Source: Paraktedonobacter sp035294465 | GTDB taxonomy: Bacteria; Chloroflexota; Ktedonobacteria; Ktedonobacterales; Ktedonobacteraceae | Length of the DNA: 25,485 bases | Reading direction: 5' to 3' | Assembly (NCBI GenBank): GCA_035294465.1 | Contig: DATGKW010000113.1 | Span: forward strand, 1 to 25,485 | Shown: one piece after another, positions 1-7,965 of the stretch | Numbering within the stretch: position 1 is the stretch's first letter | Layout of the letters: each line of letters opens with the position of its first letter | Position numbers and translations under genes: made by a program | The notes under the pieces: model-generated | Seen by the model: the letters and a program-made list of their open reading frames with translations, nothing else | Told to the model about the DNA's origin: nothing | Databases searched by the model: none

Positions 1-1
1 T

Positions 2-568
2 GGCAGTCCCATGCCCATTGGGGTTTCGTTTAATGTCATAGTAAGCCAAAACCAGGGAAATGGTGCTTATGTGCTCACGGCGACGAGTGCCAACACTTCT
101 GGCTATATCATGTATATCAATGAGCCAGATCTCAATGATAATCCTGCAGCAAGCTTCCAAGTGACGCAGAATGGCGGAATGAGTGGAATCATTGGGGGGG
201 GAAACTACAATAATCACGCGATTGGTGTATGGTACGATTCATCGGTTGGGGAGTGGACCATCTACAACGAGGATCGCAGTCCGATCCCCTACGGAACTTC
301 ATTCAACGTTCAACACTCAAGTTATATCACGCAGGTGGCAACCGCGTCGAATACCTCCGGTGATTCGACCTGTCTTCAACTGGGCATCTCTCTGAACAGC
401 ACGCTCCTTGTCACGCATGAGTATAGTGGCTATCTGACCGCGAATCATGGCTACTTTACCGATGTCGCGGCAGTCTGGTATAACGAGGCGCTGCAAGAAT
501 GGTGCATCTTCGACGGATCGTATAATGCGATGCCCATCGGCGAAACCTTCTTTGTCACCCCGTGGTAA
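2..568 (+). CDS. Repeat-domain protein, 5' end missing (YNNH/GVWYD repeats)
   Basis: The reading frame is open through the left edge, so this is the C-terminal part of a longer protein. The ATG at 11 is only an internal methionine: the codons before it encode GSP, which matches the repeat pattern. At least two full repeats of about 75-80 residues are visible. Each has a glycine/asparagine-rich stretch (GGGNYNNHAIGVWYD, or a diverged copy TANHGYFTDVAAVWYN), then a GEWTIYN/QEWCIFD strand, then a closing P(I/Y)G-x-(S/T)F-x-V motif. The pattern is typical of small beta-rich repeats that I associate with Ktedonobacteria and related soil bacteria, of DUF7452 type. That family assignment is from memory. 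No catalytic residues, membrane segments or anchor are visible. The protein ends shortly after the last repeat. Function is unknown; a secreted or surface adhesive role is possible but not shown. Confidence 0.7.
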   Translation, partial: GSPMPIGVSFNVIVSQNQGNGAYVLTATSANTSGYIMYINEPDLNDNPAASFQVTQNGGMSGIIGGGNYNNHAIGVWYDSSVGEWTIYNEDRSPIPYGTSFNVQHSSYITQVATASNTSGDSTCLQLGISLNSTLLVTHEYSGYLTANHGYFTDVAAVWYNEALQEWCIFDGSYNAMPIGETFFVTPW

Positions 569-593
569 TGAGCGCAAAAGGAGGAAGGTAGTT

Positions 594-897
594 ATGGAAA
601 TTACCTTTGCCTTGCAGGAAGAGTACAATCATTTGAATGAAGACCAGCACACGATTGTTTCTCGCGAACGGGGCCTCTGCTGGTTATAGCCGGGCCTGGC
701 TCTGGCAAAACCCACAGTCTTACACTGCTTGCTATGAACCTTTTTTATGCGAAAAGGCAGAACCATCGCAACTCGTGCTCTGCGCCTATACCGAAAAAGC
801 TGCTCGTGAACTGCACGACCGTATTACCTCGCTCGCGAATAAAGTCAATTATCAGGGAGATATGTCCCTGATGCGAAGAAGAAAACTGCCGACTTAA
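594..897 (+). pseudogene. UvrD/Rep-type DNA helicase remnant, multiply frameshifted
   Basis: A good ribosome site (AAGGAGG near 579) precedes an ATG at 594. The first frame reads MEITFALQEEYNHLNEDQHTI, which resembles the N-terminal Q-motif region of UvrD/PcrA helicases, and stops about 31 codons later. From about 674 a second frame reads PLLVIAGPGSGKTHSLTLLA, an intact Walker A motif. From about 763 a third frame reads LVLCAYTEKAARELHDRI, the helicase motif Ia region. Continuity therefore needs two frame changes, and the sequence ends at 897 after roughly 100 residues of a protein that is normally over 600 residues. Motifs II-VI are absent. It is a dead fragment, truncated close to the 3' end of the convergent phosphoesterase gene. 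The family is secure because Walker A and motif Ia appear in the right order and spacing. Confidence 0.8.
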
Positions 898-911
898 ACC
901 ACACTGCGGCT

Positions 912-2063
912 TCAGATGACTTTGTGCGCCTGCCAGTCCAGAGTGAACGAATCAATCTGGCTAGCTGGCTCGTTCGCTGGTTGACCGTCTTGCACTGCAT
1001 AGTATGTCCCTATGAGCGTGGTGGGTGTAGCTTCCATCAGCAAGTAGCCGTGACGGTCATCGCAGTAGCTGGCGAGGGTTATATCTGTACCAGGGACAGA
1101 GTAGGGCGTGGGTAGCGGATTGCCCTGCGGATCTTTAGCCATTCTGTGCAGATTCCAGTAGCCACCGGCCCCGGCCACGATAAAGGGTATCTCGCGGTCG
1201 GGCAGCGCACGAGTGTAGCGCTGGTAGTTGTGGACGTGGCCGGCAAGCACCAGGTCTGGCCAGCGATTGGCCTGCTGGACCGCGTTTTCCAACACTCCTG
1301 CCATATACCTGCTGCCGGTATGGTAAATATCGGCGGAATAGATCGGGTGATGCATTGAAAGGATCAGGGCTTTGTTGGTTGGAGCGCTGCTCAGTTCGTT
1401 GCTCAGCCAGGCAATCTGTGTATGATCCAGCCAGCCTCCTTCCGGCACGTTAGTATAGAGGCCAACCATAGTCACAAAAGGCGTATCGAGGGTCCAATAG
1501 ACATTTGGCTGAGTCATTGCGTCGCGCGAGACATCGCCGGCCTCTTTGGTCAGGTGGGGTTCAGGCGCGCAGAAGTTCTCTACAAAAGCGGCCAGTGAAG
1601 GCACCGAGGTATTCTGTATATCCCCATCGTGGTTGCCTGGAATGGCCATAATCGGTGCAGGATACAGCTCATATGGTTCATAGAACTGAGAATAGTACTG
1701 GCTGGCCTCACCGTAGTAATAAACAACGTCGCCCAAATGATAGAAAAAGGACGGGCGACGAGTAGTATCCGGGTTATCGAAATCGTTCTCCATGTGTACT
1801 GCGACATCCTGCTGATCTTCCGGGGTTTTCACACCGCCAGTATCGCCAACAACGTGAAAGACCATGCACTGGGCAGTCTGGATCGCCTGCATCTGAGTGG
1901 GGGTGAGCACAGAAGCAAGAGAGAGGTGATAGGGCGACCGGCCCGTAGGAGCCGGTAATGGCTGTGGTGTCTGATTTGGCTGGCGCGGGTGCAGGATGTT
2001 GAGTTGCAGGGGATCGGGCGCGATAACGCGTACAGGAATACGCCGGGCGGGCGGATTTTGCAT
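912..2063 (-). CDS. Metallophosphoesterase, purple-acid-phosphatase-like
   Basis: This 383-residue calcineurin-fold phosphoesterase should hydrolyse phosphate esters at a dinuclear metal centre. Visible motifs are GDTG (Asp74), GDVVYY (Asp112), GNHD (Asn144-His145), SMHHP (His238/239) and GHVH (His276, His278). The first is a DxG rather than the DxH of many bacterial enzymes, and the set matches the five-motif pattern of purple acid phosphatases (DxG, GDxxY, GNHD/E, xxxH, GHxH). The start at 2063 is chosen because AAGGAGGA lies about 10 nt upstream. A longer frame from 2228 adds 55 residues that look non-coding. The first 60 residues are proline-rich. No signal peptide or membrane segment is seen, so a cytoplasmic protein is predicted unless it is exported unconventionally. 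It stands alone, divergent from the IclR regulator gene. The substrate cannot be deduced. Confidence 0.88.
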   Translation of the reverse strand: MQNPPARRIPVRVIAPDPLQLNILHPRQPNQTPQPLPAPTGRSPYHLSLASVLTPTQMQAIQTAQCMVFHVVGDTGGVKTPEDQQDVAVHMENDFDNPDTTRRPSFFYHLGDVVYYYGEASQYYSQFYEPYELYPAPIMAIPGNHDGDIQNTSVPSLAAFVENFCAPEPHLTKEAGDVSRDAMTQPNVYWTLDTPFVTMVGLYTNVPEGGWLDHTQIAWLSNELSSAPTNKALILSMHHPIYSADIYHTGSRYMAGVLENAVQQANRWPDLVLAGHVHNYQRYTRALPDREIPFIVAGAGGYWNLHRMAKDPQGNPLPTPYSVPGTDITLASYCDDRHGYLLMEATPTTLIGTYYAVQDGQPANEPASQIDSFTLDWQAHKVI

Positions 2064-2209
2064 AGTAGAGCTTTTCCTCCTTACACTGGGTTGATGCTTG
2101 CAGACACTGTTATGTCTGAAGAGAGTTCCTGCGCAAGCATAACACACCAGGTAGCTGAAGAAAAGGCGACCAGGAAGACCATTTTGTTCGTCTATGTCGA
2201 ACAAGATGC

Positions 2210-2238
2210 TTGTAAGGACGAACGGCACGCACTATACT
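2210..2238 (+). promoter_or_regulatory. Predicted sigma-70-type promoter for the IclR gene
   Basis: A -35 hexamer TTGTAA (2210-2215) and a -10 hexamer TATACT (2233-2238) are separated by exactly 17 nt. Transcription would begin near 2245. That leaves only about 6 nt before the ATG at 2251 but about 48 nt before the ATG at 2293, which has a purine-rich ribosome site. This favours the later start for the IclR gene. Confidence 0.5.
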
Positions 2239-2292
2239 AAATGTATATTCATGGTCGATGGGCGCCCTCATCTTGATAGAAAGGCCAACGCG

Positions 2293-3069
2293 ATGCTGCA
2301 CACTGTTCAGAAGGCCGCTGAGGTTCTCAACCTCTTTTCAACGGAGCAGCCCGAGTGGGGCATTAGCGAACTTTCAAAGCGGCTTTCTTTTCCTAAGTCT
2401 ACTACTTCCGCACTTGTCTCCACCATGACTGAAGAGGGTTTGTTGCGCCGCACCAGTGCGGGAAGATACAAGCTAGGATGGCGAGTTATTGCTCTGAGTC
2501 AGGTGCTTTTATCCACCACAGATTTTCGTCTTGAGGCCCGGCCGGTCATGGAAGCGCTGATCGCGCGTTTTGGTGAAACTGTCCACCTGGCAACGTTAGA
2601 GAGCGGGCAGGTCATCTATGTGGACAAGCTACAAGGGACGCGCGCTGTCCAGGTTTCTGTAACCGGCGTGGGCTATCGTTTACCTGCCCATTGTAGCGGC
2701 GTGGGCAAAGTGATCCTGGCAGAGCGCCCCTGGGCCGAGGTTCAGCAAATTCTCGCCAGTCGTGGTATGCCTGCCGTTACATCGAAAACCATCACGACTT
2801 TGGAGGCATTCAAAGCGGAACTAGCTTGCGTAGCACGCCAGGGATATGCCTATGATATAGAAGAAGCGGTAGAGGAGTTGTGCTGTGTGGCAGCTCCCAT
2901 TCGGGATCATAGCGGGGAAGTGGTGGCCGCGCTGAGTCTGTCAGTACCGGCCTATCGCTTCCAGCAAGCCAGAGAGCAATATCGCCTGGCAATCGTCGGG
3001 GCTACGAAGCAGATCTCCGAAAATCTGGGATATATTCCGGCCAGATGTGCCAGGAAGAAAAGTTCGTGA
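2293..3069 (+). CDS. IclR-family transcriptional regulator
   Basis: The 258-residue protein has an N-terminal winged helix-turn-helix (residues about 5-60; ISELSKRLSFPKSTTSALVS is the recognition helix region) and a C-terminal IclR effector-binding domain (about 75-250, with SGVGKVILA and the AAPIRDHSGEVVAALSLSVP signature). IclR proteins control catabolic operons, often for aromatic acids, binding a pathway metabolite. This gene lies directly upstream of, and co-directional with, a meta-cleavage operon, so it is the likely pathway regulator. The gap to the dioxygenase start is about 120 nt. The ATG at 2293 is preferred because of an upstream AGAAAGG and the predicted promoter. ATGs at 2251 and 2194 are in frame but lack a ribosome site or lie upstream of the promoter. 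Whether it activates or represses cannot be read from sequence. Confidence 0.9.
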   Translation: MLHTVQKAAEVLNLFSTEQPEWGISELSKRLSFPKSTTSALVSTMTEEGLLRRTSAGRYKLGWRVIALSQVLLSTTDFRLEARPVMEALIARFGETVHLATLESGQVIYVDKLQGTRAVQVSVTGVGYRLPAHCSGVGKVILAERPWAEVQQILASRGMPAVTSKTITTLEAFKAELACVARQGYAYDIEEAVEELCCVAAPIRDHSGEVVAALSLSVPAYRFQQAREQYRLAIVGATKQISENLGYIPARCARKKSS

Positions 3070-3130
3070 TGATTCCCTACCGTTCAATTACGAAGTCTCG
3101 CGCTGTGTGCCGTCGTACCAGATCAAAGTG

Positions 3131-3150
3131 TAATGAGAAGTAATGAAAAA
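3131..3150 (+). promoter_or_regulatory. Ten-bp-phased TAATGA direct repeat upstream of the dioxygenase gene
   Basis: TAATGA occurs at 3131-3136 and again at 3141-3146, one helical turn apart, about 50 nt upstream of the dioxygenase start. It sits in the 120-nt gap between the IclR gene and the catabolic operon, where a regulator site would be expected. No convincing -35/-10 pair was found next to it, so assignment as a binding site is tentative. Confidence 0.2.
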
Positions 3151-3189
3151 CTTTACATAACACTAAAAACAGCAGGGAGGAGGATCTTC

Positions 3190-4197
3190 ATGGATACTGT
3201 TCAAGAGCCAGTCCATGATATTGCGCACCTGGGCCATGTTGAGCTTTTCACGCCAAAGCCCGATGAGAGCCTGCACTTTTTCCAGGAGGTTCTGGGCATG
3301 GAGGTATCGGCGAAACAAGGCCAATCAGTCTATTTGCGCGCCTGGGGAGACTATGAGTGCCATACGCTTAAGCTCACCGAAGCGAAACAGGCCGGATTGG
3401 GCCATGTGGCCTGGCGCGCGCTCAGTCCTACGGCCTTGCAGCGGAGTGCGCAGGCGCTGGCGGCCAACGGAACGGGCAAAGGCTGGATCGAAGGCGATCG
3501 CGGTCATGGGCCAGCTTACCAGTTTACCGACCCCGATGGTCACTTGATGGAAGTCTATTATGAAGCAGAAAAGTATACGGCCTCCGAAGAGATGCGTTCC
3601 CGCTTATTTAATCAACAACAGAAGTATATCGCCCGTGGTGCGGCCGTGCGCCGGCTTGATCATGTCAACTTGATGTGCCACGAAGTCGTCTCGAACCGGC
3701 AGTTTCTGCAAAGCGTGCTGGGTTTTAAACTGCGTGAGCTTCTCCAGCCGGAAGTTGATGGTGTCGAAGAAGGGGCATGGCTGAGTGTGACACCGCTGGT
3801 GCATGATATCGCCTATACACGCGACTCAGCCAGAGCGCACGGACGCTTGCATCACGTCGCTTACTGGCTGGACTCACGTGAGGACATTCTGCGCACGGCC
3901 GATATTCTCACGGAGAACGATATTTTTATCGAGGCCGGGCCGGCCAAACATAATATTACTCAGGCATTCTTTCTCTATCTCTATGAGCCAGGAGGGAACC
4001 GTATTGAGGTCTATTCGGGTGGCTATCTGATTTTTGCTCCCGACTGGGAGCCTGTTATCTGGCGCAAAAAAGAGCGTGGGCGCGGTGTGTACTGGGGAGG
4101 CGCTTTGCCACCCAGCTTCAAGACGTATGGTACGCCAGTCGTCGAGTCGCCTGCCGAGGCAGACCAGCAGGCCAACGTCTTCACTCCGGCCTCGTAA
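3190..4197 (+). CDS. Extradiol ring-cleavage dioxygenase (catechol 2,3-dioxygenase type)
   Basis: This 335-residue enzyme belongs to the type I (vicinal-oxygen-chelate) extradiol dioxygenases, which use Fe(II) and O2 to open a catechol ring beside its two hydroxyls. It has the two-domain layout: an N-terminal VOC module (about 12-130) and a catalytic C-terminal module (about 153-285). The 2-His-1-carboxylate iron ligands are His158 (LDHVN), His222 (LHHVAYW) and Glu273 (NRIEVY). Their 64- and 51-residue spacings agree with BphC/C23O enzymes. Tyr263 sits where the conserved second-shell Tyr is expected. The start at 3190 is chosen for the GGAGG about 10 nt upstream; the in-frame ATG at 3133 has no ribosome site. 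It is the first structural gene of the meta-cleavage operon. The actual catechol (plain, alkylated, carboxylated or methoxylated) is not determined. Confidence 0.92.
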   Translation: MDTVQEPVHDIAHLGHVELFTPKPDESLHFFQEVLGMEVSAKQGQSVYLRAWGDYECHTLKLTEAKQAGLGHVAWRALSPTALQRSAQALAANGTGKGWIEGDRGHGPAYQFTDPDGHLMEVYYEAEKYTASEEMRSRLFNQQQKYIARGAAVRRLDHVNLMCHEVVSNRQFLQSVLGFKLRELLQPEVDGVEEGAWLSVTPLVHDIAYTRDSARAHGRLHHVAYWLDSREDILRTADILTENDIFIEAGPAKHNITQAFFLYLYEPGGNRIEVYSGGYLIFAPDWEPVIWRKKERGRGVYWGGALPPSFKTYGTPVVESPAEADQQANVFTPAS

Positions 4198-4241
4198 GGT
4201 GGAAAACTAGCAATTCTATATATCAGGGGAGGATACTGTCT

Positions 4242-5078
4242 ATGAGCACCGGGCAGAAGGTGCCAGAGATTGGAAAGTCTATTCGCGCGGGTGAGGTCAT
4301 GACCAATTATCATGAAGTAGGAAGCGGCGAGCCGGTTATTCTCATTCATGGTTCGGGGCCGGGGGTCTCGGCATGGAGCAACTGGCGGCTGGCCCTGCCA
4401 TACTTCGGCGAGCGCCTCCATGCCTTTGCCTACGATCAAATTGGCTTTGGCTACAGCGAATTGCCCTCTCAGCATGTCTATAGCCTTTCGCGCTGGACGG
4501 AGCATCTATTCAGCTTTATGGATGCTGTAGGTTTGGAGCAGGCTCATCTCATTGGCAATTCGATGGGCGCGGCTGTGGCCCTGGCGGCTGCGGTAACCCA
4601 TCCAGAGCGCGTGAGGAGGCTCGTTCTGATGGGGCCAATGGGAGTGCGTTTCCCAATTACTGAAGGGCTTGATGCGGTCTGGGGATACACGCCAAGCGTG
4701 GAAAATATGAAGCATTTGATCGATATTTTTGCTTATGATCGCAGGCTGGTTACGGATCAACTGGCCGAGCAGCGTTATCGAGCGAGCATCCGGCCAGGGG
4801 TGCAGGAGGCGTTCTCCAGCATGTTCCCTACTCCCAGGCAAAACGGTGTAGATGCTCTGGCCGCCTACGAGGACCGTCTCTCAGAGATTCAAGCTTCCTC
4901 GCTAATCGTTCACGGGCGTGAAGATCGCGTCATCCCGTTGGGCACAAGCCAGAGGCTCTTGCAAGTCCTGCCGAATGCCCAGTTACATGTTTTCGGGCAC
5001 TGTGGCCACTGGACACAGCTTGAACATGCAGCGATATTCAATCGCCTGGTGCGCGATTTTCTCACTGACGAAGGATAG
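4242..5078 (+). CDS. Alpha/beta hydrolase, meta-cleavage product hydrolase
   Basis: This 278-residue hydrolase of the MhpC/XylF/BphD group should cleave the C-C bond of the ring-fission product, giving 2-hydroxypenta-2,4-dienoate and a carboxylic acid. The catalytic triad is visible: Ser107 in GNSMGA, Asp228 in HGREDRVIP and His256 in GHCGHW. The oxyanion HGSGPG motif (about 36-41) is the form typical of C-C hydrolases. The start has a strong GGGGAGGA site. It lies 44 nt downstream of the dioxygenase and 10 nt before the hydratase, consistent with one transcript. A hydrolase route rather than a dehydrogenase/tautomerase route suggests that the ring-fission product is a ketone or aldehyde. Which acid is released depends on the unknown ring substituent. 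Confidence 0.9.
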   Translation: MSTGQKVPEIGKSIRAGEVMTNYHEVGSGEPVILIHGSGPGVSAWSNWRLALPYFGERLHAFAYDQIGFGYSELPSQHVYSLSRWTEHLFSFMDAVGLEQAHLIGNSMGAAVALAAAVTHPERVRRLVLMGPMGVRFPITEGLDAVWGYTPSVENMKHLIDIFAYDRRLVTDQLAEQRYRASIRPGVQEAFSSMFPTPRQNGVDALAAYEDRLSEIQASSLIVHGREDRVIPLGTSQRLLQVLPNAQLHVFGHCGHWTQLEHAAIFNRLVRDFLTDEG

Positions 5079-5088
5079 GATGTGATAT

Positions 5089-5871
5089 ATGCAGCAGAGT
5101 ATTGAAGGCATCGCGCTGGCTCTGGACAGAGCCGAGAAGCAGCGCCAGCCGTTCGCGCCATTGAGCGAAACCTATCCATCGCTTACGGTGGCGCAGGCGT
5201 ATGCGATCCAGAGCGCGTGGCTGGATATCAAATGCCGGGGGCAGGTAGCTATGCTGATCGGGCACAAAATCGGGCTGACGAGCGCGGCTATGCAGCAGCT
5301 CCTGGGGATCGATCAGCCGGATTATGGCTTTCTGCTTGATAACATGGTGGTACTATCAGGAGGCATCCTGGCGCGTGGAGATTTTATCGCGCCGCGCATC
5401 GAGCCGGAGATTGCTTTCTGGCTTGCTCAGGATCTACAGGGTCCAGGTATCACAGTGGAGGCTGTGCTGGCGGCAACACGGGGCGTTTGCGCTGCCTTAG
5501 AACTGGTCGATAGCCGCATCAATGATTGGCGTATCAAGCTTGTGGATACCATTGCCGACAATGCCTCGTCCGCCCGTGTGATCGTGAGCGAATACGTAAT
5601 CCCTCCTGGGGAGATCGATCTCGCCGCGGAGGGCGTGACCCTGTATTGTGATGGGACGGCGCTTGGCTCTGGTACGGGCGCGGCTGTCCTGGATCATCCT
5701 GCGAACGCGGTGGCCTGGCTGGCGAATAAGCTGGCAGAATTTGGTGTGGGCTTGCGGGCGGGGCAACTGGTGTTGCCGGGGGCGATGTGCGCTGCTGCCA
5801 ATGTCAGCGCGGGCGAGATCTATCGGGCGAGCTTTACGCATCTGGGAGAAGTAGCAGTTCGTTTCGTGTAG
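5089..5871 (+). CDS. mhpD: 2-oxopent-4-enoate hydratase (2-keto-4-pentenoate hydratase)
   Basis: The 260-residue protein belongs to the MhpD/XylJ hydratase family, which adds water to 2-hydroxypenta-2,4-dienoate to make 4-hydroxy-2-oxovalerate. Residues matching the known MhpD active site are present at nearly identical positions: Lys60 (GHKIGLTS), Glu105 and Glu107 (RIEPEIAF) and Glu138 (ALELVDSRI). The carboxylates would hold the divalent metal. The related decarboxylases (XylI/DmpH) share these motifs. The hydratase call is favoured because the next two genes act on the hydration product. The start follows an AGGATAGG sequence. Only 10 nt separate it from the hydrolase gene, indicating co-transcription and probable translational linkage. 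Confidence 0.88.
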   Translation: MQQSIEGIALALDRAEKQRQPFAPLSETYPSLTVAQAYAIQSAWLDIKCRGQVAMLIGHKIGLTSAAMQQLLGIDQPDYGFLLDNMVVLSGGILARGDFIAPRIEPEIAFWLAQDLQGPGITVEAVLAATRGVCAALELVDSRINDWRIKLVDTIADNASSARVIVSEYVIPPGEIDLAAEGVTLYCDGTALGSGTGAAVLDHPANAVAWLANKLAEFGVGLRAGQLVLPGAMCAAANVSAGEIYRASFTHLGEVAVRFV

Positions 5872-5906
5872 AGCAAACTGTGCAGTTATCCAGAGAAGGA
5901 CTGTAG

Positions 5907-6839
5907 ATGGAAACAGGCATGTCACCAGAGCAGCGCGTTCCCGTAGCCATTCTTGGCTCAGGTAATATTGGCAGCGATCTCATGTACAAACTCCTTAAGC
6001 AGCCGGGGCATATGCAGCTTGTACTTCTGGCAGGCATTGAGCCGGAGTCTGAGGGGCTGGCACGCGCTCGTTCGCTGGGCGTCGAGGCAAGCTCTGCGGG
6101 CATCGATGCTGTTCTGGCCAATCCAGAGATCAAGCTGGTGTTTGACGCTACCAGCGCCAGAGCGCACGTGCGCCACGCCAGAGCCTTGCGCGAAGCCGGG
6201 CGTGTCGCTGTTGATCTCACACCGGCGGCTCGTGGTCCCTATGTGATTCCACCGGTTAATCTGAGCGATCTGGCCGATCAGATGAATATCAACATGGTCA
6301 CCTGCGGCGGTCAGGCGACGGTGCCTATGGTCTATGCGGTGAGCCGAGTCGCACCGGTGAAGTACGCGGAAATGGTCAGCACGGTTGCCAGCCTCTCTGC
6401 CGGGCCGGGCACGCGCCAGAACATCGATGAGTTTACCAGAACTACCGCGCTGGCTCTGGAGAAGATCGGTGGGGCACAGCATGGCAAGGCAATCATCATC
6501 CTGAACCCGGCTGATCCCCCCATCCTGATGCGTAATACCATCTATATCTTACCCGAGGGAGGCTTCGACGAGACTGAGATGCGCGCCTCAATTGAGCAAA
6601 TGGAAGCCGAGGTGCAGCAGTATGTGCCCGGCTATCGTCTCAAGAACCCACCCGTCTTCGATTTTGTGGAAACGCCCTGGGGCAAACGGTCAATAGTCAC
6701 AATCCTCCTGGAGGTCGAAGGAGCCGGCGACTACCTGCCAAAATATTCGGGCAACCTGGATATTATGACGGCAGCAGCCCGGCGGGTAGGTGAAGTTCTC
6801 GCGCGGCGCCTGCTTGGCGTGGAGGAGGTGGCCGTGTGA
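5907..6839 (+). CDS. mhpF: Acetaldehyde dehydrogenase (acylating)
   Basis: This 310-residue enzyme matches the MhpF/DmpF family. It converts acetaldehyde, NAD+ and CoA to acetyl-CoA, normally in a complex with the aldolase that channels the toxic aldehyde. An N-terminal Rossmann motif GSGNIG (17-22) and the catalytic cysteine Cys133 in VTCGGQATVP are both at the expected places; DmpF uses Cys132. Length is as expected for the family. The ATG at 5907 is preceded by AGAAGGA. Its stop codon overlaps the GTG start of the aldolase gene, fitting the fixed stoichiometry of the channelling complex. Confidence 0.93.
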   Translation: METGMSPEQRVPVAILGSGNIGSDLMYKLLKQPGHMQLVLLAGIEPESEGLARARSLGVEASSAGIDAVLANPEIKLVFDATSARAHVRHARALREAGRVAVDLTPAARGPYVIPPVNLSDLADQMNINMVTCGGQATVPMVYAVSRVAPVKYAEMVSTVASLSAGPGTRQNIDEFTRTTALALEKIGGAQHGKAIIILNPADPPILMRNTIYILPEGGFDETEMRASIEQMEAEVQQYVPGYRLKNPPVFDFVETPWGKRSIVTILLEVEGAGDYLPKYSGNLDIMTAAARRVGEVLARRLLGVEEVAV

Positions 6840-7885
6840 GGAACTTCTCTGGCGTGAAAGCTCCACGTATCACCGATAGCAGCCTGCGCGATGGCTCGCA
6901 CCCTATGCGCCATCAGTTCACACGCGAGCAGGTACGGTCTGTAGCCCAGGCGCTGGACGCAGCTGGCGTGCCGGTCATCGAAGTCACGCATGGCGATGGT
7001 CTGGCCGGTTCATCCATCCAGTACGGCTTCTCGCGTATCTCTGAAATGGAACTGATCGCCGAGGCCCGCGAAGTCTGCCGCCAGGCCAGAATCGCCGCGC
7101 TGCTGCTGCCTGGAATTGGCACAGTTCATGAACTGAAGGAGGCAGTAGCCAATGGCATTCAGGTTGTGCGTATCGCTACCCAATGTACCGAAGCGGATAT
7201 CTCAGCGGAGCATTTCGAGATCGCCAAAAATCTCGGACTGGAGGCTGTCGGCTTCCTGATGATGGCGCATATGCGCCCGCCCCAGGTGTTAGCCGAGCAG
7301 GCTCGCTTGATGGAAGCGTATGGCGCGGACTGTGTTTATATCGTTGATTCCGCCGGGGCCATGCTGCCAACAGACGCCTACGCCAGTGTCAAGACTCTCA
7401 AGGAAGCGCTACGTATTCAGGTGGGTTTTCACGCGCACAACAATCTGGGGCTGGCTATGGGCAACAGCCTGGCGGCGCTGGAGGCGGGCGCCGATCAGCT
7501 CGATGGCTGCTTGCGTGGCCTGGGAGCGGGCGCGGGCAATGCGCCAACCGAACTGCTGGCGGCAGTACTGGAGAAGCTTGGTCTCAATCCGGGATTGGAT
7601 GTGTTCAAGCTCATGGATGCCGCCGAATTTATTATCGCGCCTATCATGCCTTATCAACCATTTCCCAATCGCGACGCTATCTCGTTGGGTTATGCTGGCG
7701 TCTATTCGACCTTTTTGTTGCATGCCCAGCACGCCGGCGAGCGCTATCAGATCGATCCGCGCGCGATCCTGGTAGAGCTGGGACGGCGCAAGGCGGTAGC
7801 AGGGCAGGAAGACTGGATACTGGATGTCGCGCTGGACCTTGCTCGGCAAAGAGATGAACAAGCTGATACAATAGGAGAGGTGTAA
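6836..7885 (+). CDS. mhpE: 4-hydroxy-2-oxovalerate aldolase
   Basis: This 349-residue aldolase of the MhpE/DmpG family splits 4-hydroxy-2-oxovalerate to pyruvate and acetaldehyde with a divalent metal. The active-site set is present: Arg18, Asp19 and His22 in LRDGSH, and His199 and His201 in GFHAHNN, all within one or two positions of DmpG. A DRE-TIM barrel domain (about 11-260) is followed by the C-terminal communication domain that contacts the dehydrogenase. The start codon is GTG, embedded in GTGTGA so that it overlaps the dehydrogenase stop by 4 nt. GGAGGAGG lies just upstream. This coupling supports formation of the aldolase-dehydrogenase complex. Confidence 0.93.
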   Translation: MRNFSGVKAPRITDSSLRDGSHPMRHQFTREQVRSVAQALDAAGVPVIEVTHGDGLAGSSIQYGFSRISEMELIAEAREVCRQARIAALLLPGIGTVHELKEAVANGIQVVRIATQCTEADISAEHFEIAKNLGLEAVGFLMMAHMRPPQVLAEQARLMEAYGADCVYIVDSAGAMLPTDAYASVKTLKEALRIQVGFHAHNNLGLAMGNSLAALEAGADQLDGCLRGLGAGAGNAPTELLAAVLEKLGLNPGLDVFKLMDAAEFIIAPIMPYQPFPNRDAISLGYAGVYSTFLLHAQHAGERYQIDPRAILVELGRRKAVAGQEDWILDVALDLARQRDEQADTIGEV

Positions 7886-7965
7886 GGTCCCTATCTGGCC
7901 ATGAAGTTCTTTGGTACGTGGTTTATAGAGATATTCGTCAATTTATTAATTGGAGGTGATACAAC

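Noticed and set aside
5958..6482. 174-codon minus-strand open frame
   Set aside because: It is the antisense shadow of the acetaldehyde dehydrogenase gene, whose active-site residues are clear. It has no ribosome site and no family features.
7409..7861. 150-codon minus-strand open frame
   Set aside because: It is antisense to the 4-hydroxy-2-oxovalerate aldolase gene; its length comes from high GC and codon bias, not from coding.
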